A stretch of DNA of 64,000 bases, taken from Trichobilharzia szidati. Its lineage: Eukaryota > Platyhelminthes > Trematoda > Strigeidida > Schistosomatidae. A program made the position numbers and the translations under genes. The stretch spans positions 66,322,416-66,386,415 of the forward strand of contig OX235271.1 of NCBI GenBank assembly GCA_944472155.2, read 5' to 3'. Numbering within the stretch: the stretch's first letter is position 1; each line of letters opens with the position of its first letter. Shown here piece after piece: positions 54,121 to 64,000 of this stretch. The notes under the pieces are model-generated. The model was not told the origin of the DNA. It saw nothing but the letters and a program-made list of their open reading frames with translations, and did no database searches.

Positions 54121-55964
54121 TAGCGGTGGGGAGATTTGGCGTGGCGCTAATGATGCCACTCCGTAAAACAACACCAAATTTACTGAAGTGCCAATGTTTG
54201 AACCTCTGTGTTCCACTAAGAATTTTAGGAACGAGAAATACTCCTGACTTATAATTCATCTACTCGACATTCAAAATGTCAATTCCACTTTAAATAAGGA
54301 CTGAAGTTTTGGTTATTGCAACTGGGTAAAGTTAGAAGATGCTGGTTTTTATTTTTGATCTGCCTGTTTTTTATTATTGAAATTCCTTGTAGTTTTAGAC
54401 ATATTTTCTAACACTTTTCACCAACACATTGGCTTTTTAACTCAGTTTTCTATTGATTTCTTTTCTTATGTGGTTTTAACAACTTATTTAGACAGCGAAA
54501 ATGAGTTAACAAGCCCATATGTCATTTAAGTCTTGATATATCATCACTTTGGTAAGACGTATTGCAGAAACCTTCTATCTCACAGTTAATGTATACTATA
54601 TGAACATCATAGCTGCTAAAACAAATATTATGTTGCGCCTATGATAGCCTGAATCAACAGTACTATACCGCTGTTGCTGTTTATTATACTTCAGCTTACT
54701 TTCAGTTTTCCATAAAAGTCATTCGCATTTCATGTACCCACATTTTTACCCAACTATTCGCACAGTTTATTCTCCTTTCCTTACACATTTTACAGGTGAC
54801 ATAAAAAGTATACAAAAGAGTGAACTAGCTGACACAAAGGTGGCGAAAGATATGCTGTCGCACCTTCACACACACATACAGTACGCAGATAAATCAGTTT
54901 GATTAGTTCATTACTGTGGTACTTCCATCCTTTCAATCCCTTTTGCTTTTAAAACTTTTTATATTTCGCAGTGTGATGCCTTCATTTCTCTTTCTTTGGA
55001 AAGGAATAAGCACCACTAGAATACCAGCAAAATCAAAGTATTTTTGATGCAGCAGGCCAGATTTACTAACATAAAATTATGGAAATAAAATTTTATGTTT
55101 GAATTTGAAGCCGGACGCTTAGATGTGACTATCAAGCGACATTTGAATTAGTTGTACTTCTGAGCTGATTGATTTAATTGCGAAGTTTTCGTCGTACCTC
55201 TAGAAAACTCTTCGGAATAAATTTCCGTATGAAATGAACTTATTTAATTTTTCCACGGATGATGTAATTTTAAGTCCTGACAACCACTGTTGTGATTGGT
55301 TGTTAATTTACGTCTCTGTTGAGCATTGTTATTGACCTGGGATTCGAACTTTCTTGCTGTGTGATTTACTTTTCATTATCTGATAAATTTAGTCTATATT
55401 AATATGTTTGTTAGTCGCTAATTCACTTTAGTACAAGGCTCCTAGGAATTTCCTGGCATTTTTGGTGTTTGCTCTATTTAAAATTTCTACACTATCCCAA
55501 TTGAATCGGCTTCCACAATTATCCACATGCATTGACAGGAAAGAATATGTATATCATGTCTTTTACAGTCAGTTTATGTTCACGGATTGAGTTTCGAGGG
55601 TGACGCCCACTTTAACTGATGTAATGCCGATTGTAGTTCATACAATTTATTTTGTAATTTAATATCTTCGCGTGGCATTTGTATTGAAGTTGTGGTGGTT
55701 GAGTTTGTGACTAGCGGTTACTTTCCCTAGCATATTAGTTTCGCATCGCTTGTAATCTGTTAGATCACATTACGAATCAAATCTTTATTTCTTATTAAAA
55801 AAAATACTGTAAACTTTTTGAATTTTCTGGAGAAATTACCACTTTGATTTTATGTTGTGCCTGTATGACCACATTCTCTCAAATTTATACATTGCTTATA
55901 TCTGTAATTTATTTCGGTGTACTATTTCTTTTTTTCAGTGGTGTTTCTTTATTTTATAAGTCTT
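54121..55964. other. Unassigned
   Basis: At 55335-55350 there is an isolated B-box-like GGGATTCGAAC. The rest is AT-rich and without a signature. Confidence 0.4.
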
Positions 55965-56130
55965 GTTTTGCAGGGATTTGATTAGTTACAGGTGTGATGA
56001 TGAGTTTATATCAGTTAGATAGAGAACCTTTGAGGAATCATGGAGTAGTGGACAGCCCTTTAGCTTGAGTTTGAGACTCTTCAACAGTACTCACCCACAA
56101 GGGTTCGAACCCATTGTAATGGCAGGAGAC
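55965..56130 (-). mobile_element. Hammerhead-bearing SINE, 5'-truncated
   Basis: Minus-strand copy with a perfect B box in sense (ATGGGTTCGAACCC, about 56103-56116), ribozyme region at 56042-56091, and the tail CTGTAACTAATCAAAT. The A box side is lost after the ATTACAATGG boundary. Confidence 0.8.
56042..56091 (-). ncRNA. Degenerate hammerhead ribozyme
   Basis: Stem I GTACTG, core TTGAAGA (C3 is T), stem II GTCTC with AAGC (poor), TAAAG instead of GAAAC, triplet GTC and CACTAC. Inactive. Confidence 0.65.
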
Positions 56131-57104
56131 GAAAGACCTAATTAAAGAAAGTGTATTTGGAATCCGGTATCTCTATATAGCCAAATTACGCACATCTTAT
56201 CTTCAAGGCACCATTTGTGCTGATTCTGGCATTCACAATATGTTTCTTTGTGTCACCTTCACGTTCCCCATGTATTTCCGCAATGATGTATAATTTGCTT
56301 CCTCTGATATCAAATCTATTCCCTTACTATTTGATGTTATGACGCCTAAGAACATCTCTTGATATACTACTGATAAATCTTATCAGTAGCACATGCCCCA
56401 TCAGGACCTTCCTTATTACCATAATATCTGTCTAAATGAATTATGAGAAACTAATTATTTATTAGTGGGCCTCCACTTTAAAAATTATCGGACAGGTATT
56501 AAGTGCATAAAACAGCGCCACCTGCTTATATCAGTAGGTTATCTACATTTTTTATCAATTAAAATGTATCGTTCATTACCATGTTTCAAATTGTTTTAAT
56601 CTTCTTACTGCCGCAGTGAGTCACAATCTACACTTGTGCACAATTCCACATAAGTCTGTACCTACCGCCAGGAAATTTTCGAAGACAATTAGAATGAAGA
56701 ACATTGTGGAATACCAAGCAAGCATTGAAACACACTACAGATTATTTTTTGTTATTTGAGGATTCTGCATATATAGGATGAAAACCTTGCTTCCTTAAAA
56801 TTCGCTACTGTGCATAAATGCAGTTTTCCGGATTAAAGCTGTTATTATTATTATTATTACTGGTATTAGTGGAATTATTTGTTTCATTTTCTATCTGATT
56901 ATACCTGAATGATATTTACTAGATTGCATTCAGGCTGATGACATACAAATATGCTATTAAATCTTTGACACTAAATTTTGGATTTGCCTGTTTATTACTT
57001 TCGTTAGTTTATTCACTCGTATATTTGTTAATTCACGCTTTTATTTAACGTCATATTAGAATGAGGCATATATCCGTCACATTTTCATCTTCACACCGAC
57101 TTCA
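56131..57104. other. Unassigned
   Basis: A short ATT repeat near 56846-56860. No gene seen. Confidence 0.45.
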
Positions 57105-57905
57105 TAATAATAATAATTATTGTTTCCTTTTATTCCTAGAGGAACATAGGGCTTCAGCCGTGCGTCTTCTTTGCGTTCGGTTCTCTGTTAGAGTCTTCAC
57201 CCGGCTCCAAGTCTGCCCACACGCTTTCATCTCCTCTACACATGACCTCCTCCTAGTCACCCTTGGACGACCAAATTGCCGCTTCCCTTTCGGTTTCCAT
57301 TCGAGCAATGGCTTGTCTAGTGATGTCACTTGATGGTTTGTCTCCTCAGAGTATGGCCCATCCATCGCCATTTCTTCCTGCCTATTTGTTTCCCAATCGG
57401 TTCCTGGTTGGTTCGCTCATTGCCAGAGATCTCTGTGGCTGATCTTTTCTGGCTGGCCATCTGATCTTGAGTATTGAGCGAAGACGACTGTTGATGAAGG
57501 TCTGTAGTTTGTTTGAGATACTCTTTATGACGCGCTGGCCAAGTCTCTGATCCGCATAGTAAGTAGTACTGACTTCACATTGGAGTTGAAAATCCGGATC
57601 TTATTTTTGATGCTGTGTTGTTGACCTCCACACAGACTTGAAAGTAGTGAAAGCTTGTCTTGCTTTTCCGATTCTTGCTTTGATATCCTCGTCAGTTCCG
57701 CCTGTAGTTGAAACAACTTCACAGTGATGAATTCGAATTTTGCATTTTCTCTACACCTACTGGCTTTTTGATCATCATTCTTATCGCCTTTAATTAGGAA
57801 AGTAAAAAAGAGACTTCCTCTCTTAGACTAAACCCACTGATAATGATAGATGTCTGTCTGCTTTTTCTGTTGATGAGGTATCCTCATCATCTCTGTCTTG
57901 TATTT
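57105..57905 (-). pseudogene. SR2-like LINE 3' fragment, well preserved tail
   Basis: The minus frame 57371-57117 gives MAMDGPYSEETNHQVTSLDK, PLLEWKPKGKRQFGRPRVTR and RRSCVEEMKACGQTWSRVKT, then RRTAEALCSSRNKRKQ, the standard RTE C-terminal end (G-R-P-R-x-T-W/R-R-R). Further upstream on the minus strand are NKIRIFNSNVKSVLLTMRIR (57640-57580) and a region with GGTGGAACTGACGAGGAT wording. The 3' end carries ATAATAATAATTATTG. Frames are broken upstream of the tail. Confidence 0.85.
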
Positions 57906-58964
57906 CTAACATTTAGAAATAGAACAGATTTAATTTCAAGTATTCATAAAAGCACAGTTAGAAGCAAATAACTATGCGTGATATTCGTGATCAAAATGCA
58001 AATTAAACAAGTGGCAACTGTCTAACATTCAGAATTTTGATGATTAACAATGCATAAGTAAATAAATAAATGTAGGATATATAATATGCACAGCTTTCTA
58101 TGATGAAGGATATTCAGAATTTAAAGTTTATGACGCAATTGTACAATCGTCTGTTGCTTAAATCATTAACAGTAAACACCATTTGTGTTTTTTTTCACAC
58201 ACAAGCAATGGGAAAAATCCACAGGAATCAGAGCATAAAAAAAAGATTTTCACAGGATAATGACCAAAAACATCGCAGTTGGAGTTAAGACATAAACAAA
58301 ACAATTGCAAGGTGTTAGAAAAAAATTTCTTATTTAATGAATCTAAAGTATATTATAATATATCAGATTAAGCCTCAGGATCAAGATAAATAAGACTATT
58401 AAACGTAAATACCGTCTAATACTTGAACTTAACAGGTTACTTTTACGTCCATTTTTTTTCAAAAAAATTGACATTTCTATGCTTGGTATATTTCAGTGGT
58501 TAATAAAGTAATTTTTTATGGACGTTAATGGCTAAAAACGCTATGAAATGTTACTGAAACATAAACACAGCATAGTTAGTAAAACAACTAGCAACTTTGT
58601 TTGATTCGAAATCAGCGAATACCGAATTCCTTAACTGGATTCAACCGTTAAACAACCCACTCTAAATAATGCAATTATCTAAGAGAACTACTTCCAGAAT
58701 AAAAATGGATGGTGATATTTATCGTTCGTTTCACTTTTATTTCAATGCAAACCTTTATTGCTGTAAACGTTTATTGACGTAACAATGTCTCTGAGAGTTT
58801 GTCCGATAAGACAAATTAAATTTAAAATCTCTTGTCTTTCGTCTTCATATTGTTTATCTTGACGAAGCACCTAAAGGTTGTCTTCTCTATGTTCAAGTGG
58901 AAGACATTTCAAAATGCCATCTCAGTTGAAATATATATGCATATTTTTGGTGTAAACGAAAAAT
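57906..58964. other. Unassigned
   Basis: AT-rich; no signature recognised. Confidence 0.45.
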
Positions 58965-59130
58965 GAATCTGAAAACTGCTTCGTCCTAGCTAGACACTCT
59001 TCAGGAGAGTGTGCCCATAGGTGCTCAAAAGCAGGACTTTCCAGTCACAAGAAGAGCCGGTCAACCATACAGTCACTTGGACCTAGTTTAGTAGCCTATA
59101 AATTCCAAATCCTGTCAGCTCGCGATATAT
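58965..59130 (-). mobile_element. Hammerhead-bearing SINE, diverged
   Basis: A minus-strand copy with promoter relics (sense: AAGTGACTGTATGGTTGACC, TGTGACTGGAAAGTCCTGC) and the ribozyme at 58968-59012. The downstream tail is absent beyond TTTTCAGATTC. A TATATATATA run abuts it at 59108. Confidence 0.7.
58968..59012 (-). ncRNA. Hammerhead ribozyme with all core bases but weak stems
   Basis: Core CTGAAGA fits CUGANGA exactly, and GAA of the second box is present (GAAGC, so A15.1 is G). Stem II GTGTC against GGAC pairs poorly, and stem I does not pair. The only copy in the window that keeps every core position. Confidence 0.65.
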
Positions 59131-59369
59131 ATATATAGCTCAGACACCAGTCAATGTGATCTGCGAATAACTGTCATCTTGCCTGACTTAATTGACTGCA
59201 CTTGTCACTTCGTGATCAGACCTGTGAACAGTCGAATCCCTGAAACCAACACTTGAAAAGACTAAATTCCAAGAGCTTCACATTGAATAATTTTACTCAG
59301 TATAACAAACAGATACATACTATTGATAAATGTATGTCGTTCCGAGCACAATGTAATACTAAAATATTT

Positions 59370-59530
59370 AAAGAGTTTGATCACGGATTGCTACCAATCG
59401 GCAAACCACTGAAAACTTCTGAGTACTGAACATCCGTTTCATCCTAGTTTGGGATTCATCATCAGTAAGCGCTCACGGGGTTTCTTATCCGGGACCCTCC
59501 TAGTGAGAAGTAATGACCAGTAGCATCCAC
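59370..59530 (-). mobile_element. Hammerhead-bearing SINE, minus copy of a divergent pair
   Basis: The tail in sense order ends TTTGCCGATTGGTAGCAATC and CGTGATCAAAC. The ribozyme is at 59421-59470, and the promoter side is eroded (GTCCCGGATAAGAAACCCCG). Its 5' side faces the 5' side of the plus-strand copy at 59590-59820. Confidence 0.8.
59421..59470 (-). ncRNA. Hammerhead ribozyme, near-complete
   Basis: Stem I TTACTG with CAGTAC, core ATGATGA (only C3 is changed, to A), stem II ATCC with GGAT, which is a matched pair of changes from GTCC/GGAC, intact GAAAC, loop GGAT, cleavage triplet GTT. Structurally the best preserved; the single core change should abolish the C3-G8 pair. Confidence 0.8.
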
Positions 59531-59589
59531 CCGGTTTGAGGTGAGAACAAATACTTGCCAATGGTCGTAGCGCTAAAGTCACAAATTGG

Positions 59590-59820
59590 TAGAAGTTGGG
59601 ATTCAAGGGCCATTGAGTCAGGACCCAGTGACCGAGTTGTCTGCGAGCTCATCTTGTAACCTTAAGGTCCTGCGTTAGAAAGTCGGTGGATGCTTACCGC
59701 CGATGAGTCCCAAACTAGGACGAAGTAGCTATCCATACTCCCTGGTTTTCATTGGTTCCCCCGATGATATGACTCCGTGATCAAATTTAAAAAACAAATC
59801 AAACCCTTGCAAACAAACTC
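59590..59820 (+). mobile_element. Hammerhead-bearing SINE, plus copy of a divergent pair
   Basis: Full order: GGTAGAAGTTGGGATTCAAG, CAGTGACCGAGTTGTCTGCG, AGCTCATCTTGTAACCTTAA, a degraded B box (GTCCTGCGTTAGAAAG), ribozyme 59691-59740, CCCTGGTTTTCATTGGTTCC, then GTGATCAAATTT and a CAAATCAAACCCTTGCAAAC tail. Confidence 0.8.
59691..59740 (+). ncRNA. Hammerhead ribozyme with compensated stem III
   Basis: Core CCGATGA (C3 kept, U4 is C), stem II GTCC with GGAC intact, GAAGT, loop AGCT, ATC. In the two-pair stem III the usual C-G (15.2-16.2) is T-A here, a compensatory double change, and A-U is G-U. Stem I has lost pairs. Confidence 0.75.
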
Positions 59821-61119
59821 ATAAAAATTCGAAGAGATTCTGCCACAGAACAGTGTTAAATTCAGACGCGTTATAATTCATATATGTTTGCCAAATACCT
59901 TTTTCAGTTATGACGATAGTCTTCGAAATTAGTAATCACCTTTTCATCCGAATACATTTACCAAAATGTATCCCAGTAAGTTCCTAATGTCACTTGGTGT
60001 TAGACATTAGAATCTACTGGAATTATAGTTGACTCAAAGCCTGAAAAATCTATGGACTTTATGCTGTGCACACAAAAGACTTCGACAAGCAGTGAATAAA
60101 AATTCAATAATGTCTTTCACTGACAATGTAGTCCTCACTCTTTTCTAATCTATGTGGAACCAACTGGAAGCAAAGGTTAGGAAAATAATTTTTCATCTAC
60201 CGAAGACTGTAGAATTCTGAGATGTGTGAGTACAAAAGGGATATTAACGAGGAGACACAATTTTCTGGACTACTGCAGTTCAGTCAGTTGACAATAAGTT
60301 GATGCAGTAATTAACAATCAGTCCATCAATGCTGAAGGAAAGACTTGAAGCTATTATGCAGATGCCGCAAATAACGACACAGCCAGTAGCACAACACGCT
60401 ATTAAAACAGGCGAGAAGAGGGAAGATATCTATCTCTGATTTCTTTTTGAGAAATCGACGCTGGTGATTCTGTTCAAAATGAAACTTAAAACCCTATGTC
60501 ACTATCTGACTGTCAAAATCAGATATCAATAGCTGATGTTTGAAATATTAATAAAAGTAGTTTTGGATGGTGAATAAATAACTCAAACTTTAAGTGAATT
60601 ACTTCTTATCGGTAATCTCAGCAAATGTCGCATTGTACTTCTGCTGGGGTTTGTTTACGTAGAAATTTCAGTCTCATTTATTTTCCTTCAGTGATGTTAT
60701 ACACTTTGATATATAGGACAATTAATAAACAGTTTATATTAAAGTCAGAAAAAGCTTCAAAACATTATCCATTTTTGCTGAATACGGTACTTTGTACATA
60801 AATACCTTTAGATGTACCATAGGCGTTTACCCACTTCTTCCATAGTTAAGATTTAACAGTGGATATGTTGCGTCGGAAATATCTCACTTTTCATTCAAAA
60901 AATATTGATGATCAAACGAAGAAAAAGTCACGAATGATTGGTGACGACCGGGATTCTAGTTACTCCAGTTAATAAGTAACAATACTGTAACACCAGTTTA
61001 GTCAGCTAACTGGAAACTCTAGTGGGAGAAACTGAACTCCTGGAATACATAACTTAAAAAATACGGTAAGTTTGTAACAACTGGAAGATTGATTAAAACG
61101 GATAAGAATCATATTAACA
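59821..61119. other. Unassigned
   Basis: No signature; ordinary AT-rich sequence. Confidence 0.45.
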
Positions 61120-61860
61120 GTGCTCCTTTAGGTTTGAAGCGAAACATAGGGCTTCCGCAGCACATATTCATTTCATCCTCTTCTCTGCATTACTCTTTAG
61201 TTGACTCCTTGATTGCCCATAAGACTGCGTCTCTTCGTAGAGTCCCCATTGTGTCATGTTATCCCTGGACACACGTCAAACCAGTCACGTCCAGTTTCAG
61301 TTATACTGAACAGTTCAGCCCATGGTGTCACTTCGCAGTCTCTTCACTGAAGTCCAGAGTCCTTTGTTACCAATACTTTCCAGCCATCCCTATTACCTTC
61401 AGTACGAAACGAAGGTAGTTGTTGATAAAGGTCTGAAGCCTGTTTGAAATGCTCCTAGTGACATATGCAGCAAGTGTTTGAAACATAGAGAAGAAATGCC
61501 GTAGCATTGGTGTAGAGCATGCTGATTACAGCAAATATCCAAACTGAATTTCAACTGATGAAGGCCCGTTTTGTCTTTCCAATCATTACTGACTTTGATA
61601 TCCCTATCTGCGCAACCGCATGTAGTTGAAAACGATGTTGCCTGGTTAAGTGAAAGAAGCTGTCTCACTCAAAATGACCCCTCTGATGGTGACTTCTGCT
61701 TCTGGTTGTGGTTGGTCGGTTGTCGTCATCACCTCTGTCTTCTCTATGTTTACTTGACTTCCCGTCTTCTCTGTCTGTCACTTTTGACATTTTGTTAATT
61801 TTCGCATGTAGATTTTCGAGTTTCTGTGACGTTGGACATAAATCTTCCTCGAATTCCAAA
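61120..61860 (-). pseudogene. SR2-like LINE 3' fragment
   Basis: Plus-strand view: GAAACATAGGGCTTCCGCAG, then the reverse of the tail, CAGTACGAAACGAAGGTAGT, TTTCAACTGATGAAGGCCCG, GACTTTGATATCCCTATCTG, TAGTTGAAAACGATG. The most upstream part on the minus strand encodes SQKLENLHAKINKMSKVTDR, DNRPTTTRSRSHHQRG and GHFE, the region before the FTYLGS block. Broken frames throughout. Confidence 0.8.
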
Positions 61861-62424
61861 CCTTTTCTTGTCGGCCCAATGTATTCCTATTTTTTCTCAA
61901 TCTTTACGACCTGTCGCATCATACAACTTACTGAATATACTATGTGATAAATAATACAGTTTTAATTTATTTTAATAATCTATTATGCAAATTAAGAAGT
62001 CAATCTCTGACGGCATTAGACATATTTATAGTCTCTTCATATATGTTAGAATAAATGTATTCAAATACTGGCTCACTCATAATCTAATTTTTTTCGAATG
62101 AGTTAACAACATATCTTATTACGTTAGCGACATTTTCATAGCCTGAAGACGTATCCTTATCACTATATCTGTTTAGAAATAACAACAAATTGAGGGAAGA
62201 TTGGTAACACATTCTCAATGGTCAAGAAATATAACTTCTGAGGTATTAGAAGCGTGAACATAGTTACGGAATTCAAGATCATCTGATATTTAGTACTAGG
62301 AATGAGTTATTACATTATCACTAACTTATAAACATAATTATGACTACTAAAAATTAGATGAGTGAATCACGTAGGAACATCAAGATACAAAACAGGCACG
62401 AGAATTAATTAGAAAATTAGTCAT
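61861..62424. other. Unassigned
   Basis: AT-rich spacer between two minus-strand LINE tails. No signature. Confidence 0.45.
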
Positions 62425-63115
62425 TATTATGTTATTGTTCCCTTGGGTTCCTAGTGGAACATAGGGCTTCAACTGCACGTCTCCACTTGTTTATGTTTTC
62501 TGCTGTACTTTTCACCTGCATCCATGTTAGTCCATACTCTTTCAACTCCTCTTCACACGATCTCCTCCATGTCACTCTTGGACGTCCCACTCGCCGTTTC
62601 CCATTCCGGTTCCACTCAGGGGCCTGAAGCGCGATGTCACCCAGGGGCCTCCTCAGCGAATGTCCAATCCATCTCCACTTTCTCCTCCACATTTTTTGGT
62701 TCTTGCTTTGTTTGTTCCCATAGTTCCTTGTTGGTGATTCTTTCTAGCTATCTGATCTTCAGTATCGAACGAAGACATCTGTTGATAAAGGTTTGCAACC
62801 TGTTGGAAATATTCTCTGTGACCCGCCAAGTTTCTGATCCGTTAAGAAGAACTGACTTGACGTTTGTATTGAAAATCCCAATTTTGTTGTCGTTGTTATT
62901 TAGTGACGAAGATTTCCAGATTAGTTTCAGGTTGATGAATGTGTTTCTCGCCTTCCCGATTCTTGATTTGACATCCTCGTCCATTCCTCCTGTAGTTGAG
63001 ACAATGCTCCCTAAATAAGTGAATGAAGTAACCTCTTTCAAATCCCTCCCGTTGATGGTGAATGGCGCTGGATGTTTCTGCTGCTGTTGTTGTTGGTTGG
63101 TTATTTTCATAACCT
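62425..63115 (-). pseudogene. SR2-like LINE 3' fragment, best preserved copy
   Basis: Minus frame 63110-62748 encodes MKITNQQQQQQKHPAPFTIN, GRDLKEVTSFTYLGSIVSTT, GGMDEDVKSRIGKARNTFIN, IGIFNTNVKSVLLNGSETWR and RLQTFINRCLRSILKIR. After a TAG (W in related copies) and one frameshift, frame 62692-62432 encodes MWRRKWRWIGHSLRRPLGDI, WNRNGKRRVGRPRVTWRRSC and RRAVEALCSTRNPREQ. That is the C-terminal part of an RTE-clade reverse transcriptase. The catalytic palm and endonuclease are not in this 5'-truncated copy. The element ends in TTATTATG-like repeats. Confidence 0.9.
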
Positions 63116-63569
63116 CAAGGGTCGTGAGGCCCTCGGAAAATTAGTCATAATAAAGTAATGAAAAAATAAATAAAATAAAATGGTAGTTACAAGGATAATG
63201 AATACGTATGACTATGCACATACTGTGCAGACGGCCACTAAATTTCTGAATATACGGCTTAGGCTTATATTAAAGTCGTACCCGTAAAGCGTGCGAAAGG
63301 TTGGATGAAATACGCTAAACCACTTCAAAAGCTTTGTTATTGTTGACCTGATACCCAGTGTCGACTAGTTGAGTTAGTATTGAGCTGCATATTGCTTTAC
63401 TCGATCCTTTACGTCACTAGGATGAGTAGTGGTCAGAAATTGGGTGAGGAACCTGACCAATCGGATCTTCAATATAACCGGCTCCAAAAAGCAGCTTCAC
63501 TGATAAATAATTTAAATACTCCCTTTATAATAATTGTAGAATAGAACTTAGGCCAATATGTACCTTCGT
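63116..63569. other. Unassigned
   Basis: No signature recognised. Confidence 0.4.
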
Positions 63570-63760
63570 TAATTTTTTATCAGGCTTTACAATTACACAA
63601 AAGAATATTGATCACAGTTATTTAAAACCAGTATGGTTTATAGAATTAATTCATGAGCCTTGATTTTTATTATATTAACCACACTGGTTTCAATTATCTG
63701 TGATTAATATTTCATTATGTAATTTAAGGCCTGATGAGAAACTGATGAAACCGTATCTGC
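63570..63760. mobile_element. PLE-end fold-back
   Basis: Arms 63576-63640 and 63676-63741 are diverged reverse complements (AAACCAGTATGGTTTA against TAACCACACTGGTTTC; GATCACAG against CTGTGATT). The outer right end reads CCTGATGAGAAACTGATGAA, then ACCG, resembling the motif on the minus strand at 27.19 kb inside the nested PLE. No coding sequence lies between the arms. I infer a PLE terminal-repeat palindrome of that lineage. Confidence 0.6.
63731..63760 (+). ncRNA. Hammerhead-like motif, helix II unclear
   Basis: CTGATGA, nine nucleotides, then GAAAC. Both hammerhead core boxes are exact, but the intervening bases form no convincing helix. Confidence 0.4.
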
Positions 63761-63847
63761 CTACATTGTTTTCTATGCACTGACAGAAGCATATGGAGAA
63801 GGCAAAATTAAACAGTTTGTCTTTCTTTCGTGAACTAAGTATTGGTT

Positions 63848-64000
63848 GTTCGATCACGGATTGACGTTATATTAGGAACTATTGAAAACTAGGGAGTAGT
63901 GGACAACCGTTTTGTCCTAGTTTGGGGCTCATTGACAGTAAGCGCCTACTAGATTCCGAACCGAGGAACTTGTGGGTACAAGGCGAGCTCATAGACCATT
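63848..64000 (-). mobile_element. Hammerhead-bearing SINE, cut by window edge
   Basis: A minus-strand copy whose promoter side continues beyond base 64000. In sense it reads AATGGTCTATGAGCTCGCC (A-box side), GGTTCGGAATC (B box), the ribozyme at 63894-63941, and the tail TAATATAACGTCAATCCGTG. Confidence 0.8.
63894..63941 (-). ncRNA. Degenerate hammerhead ribozyme
   Basis: Stem I TTACTG, core TCAATGA (C3 and U4 changed), stem II GCCC with GGAC (one mismatch), AAAAC instead of GAAAC, loop GGTT, triplet GTC, CACTAC. Confidence 0.65.

Noticed and set aside
62524..63018. 164-codon plus-strand frame
   Set aside because: Antisense shadow of the two minus-strand SR2-like frames, which carry the real RTE signatures.
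1..64000. CRISPR array, prokaryotic operon or phage
   Set aside because: No regularly spaced short repeats, no ribosome-binding-site/gene packing; the repeat content is that of a flatworm nuclear genome.

Overview
The window looks like nuclear DNA of a schistosome blood fluke (Trematoda). Three things point there: AT-rich sequence with no bacterial gene organisation; many decayed copies of an RTE-clade LINE resembling SR2 of Schistosoma; and short dispersed elements with an RNA polymerase III-type promoter followed by a hammerhead ribozyme, the architecture known from the schistosome Sm-alpha repeats. The species is not determined. I found no host protein-coding gene and no convincing functional rRNA or tRNA gene. 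The region reads as intergenic or intronic DNA built from nested, mostly dead retroelements.

Layout. 0-2.5 kb: Penelope-like element (PLE) reverse transcriptase fragments broken by a hammerhead SINE, then an SR2-like tail. 2.5-8 kb: sparse, with PLE terminal fragments flanked by target repeats and two tRNA-derived SINEs. 8.2-10 kb: hammerhead SINE and a complete PLE fold-back insertion. 11-15 kb: SR2-like tail, tRNA-SINE, and a fold-back SINE with a target duplication. 15.6-17 kb: PLE ends and a GIY-YIG tail. 18.2-20.9 kb: hammerhead SINEs and a well preserved 5'-truncated PLE. 21.2-24.7 kb: the centrepiece, a PLE with inverted arms, a SINE inserted in its coding region, and a second PLE forming a palindrome with 441-bp arms inserted in its right arm. 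25.1-29.7 kb: a second nested PLE complex. 29.7-34 kb: SR2-like copies and SINEs. 34-38 kb: mostly unassigned. 38.4-41.1 kb and 44.2-45.7 kb: three further PLE remnants on both strands. 45.7-63.1 kb: nine SR2-like 3' fragments on both strands with hammerhead SINEs between. 63.6-64 kb: PLE terminal fold-back and a hammerhead SINE cut by the window edge.

How the parts relate. The PLEs encode, where readable, a reverse transcriptase (SLFTSIP-type motif A, G-A-M-G/D-x-P motif, YVDD-type box) followed by a GIY-YIG endonuclease. Their ends repeatedly carry an inverted copy of the 3' end on the 5' side, plus a stem-loop motif ending in GAAAC(GT) that resembles the hammerhead ribozymes reported from PLEs. 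The SINEs lack coding capacity and would depend on enzymes in trans; which LINE or PLE serves them cannot be decided here. Every coding copy seen has stops, frameshifts or truncation, so nothing here looks autonomous now. The most informative material is structural: fold-back insertions with target duplications, and the series of mutated hammerhead cores.
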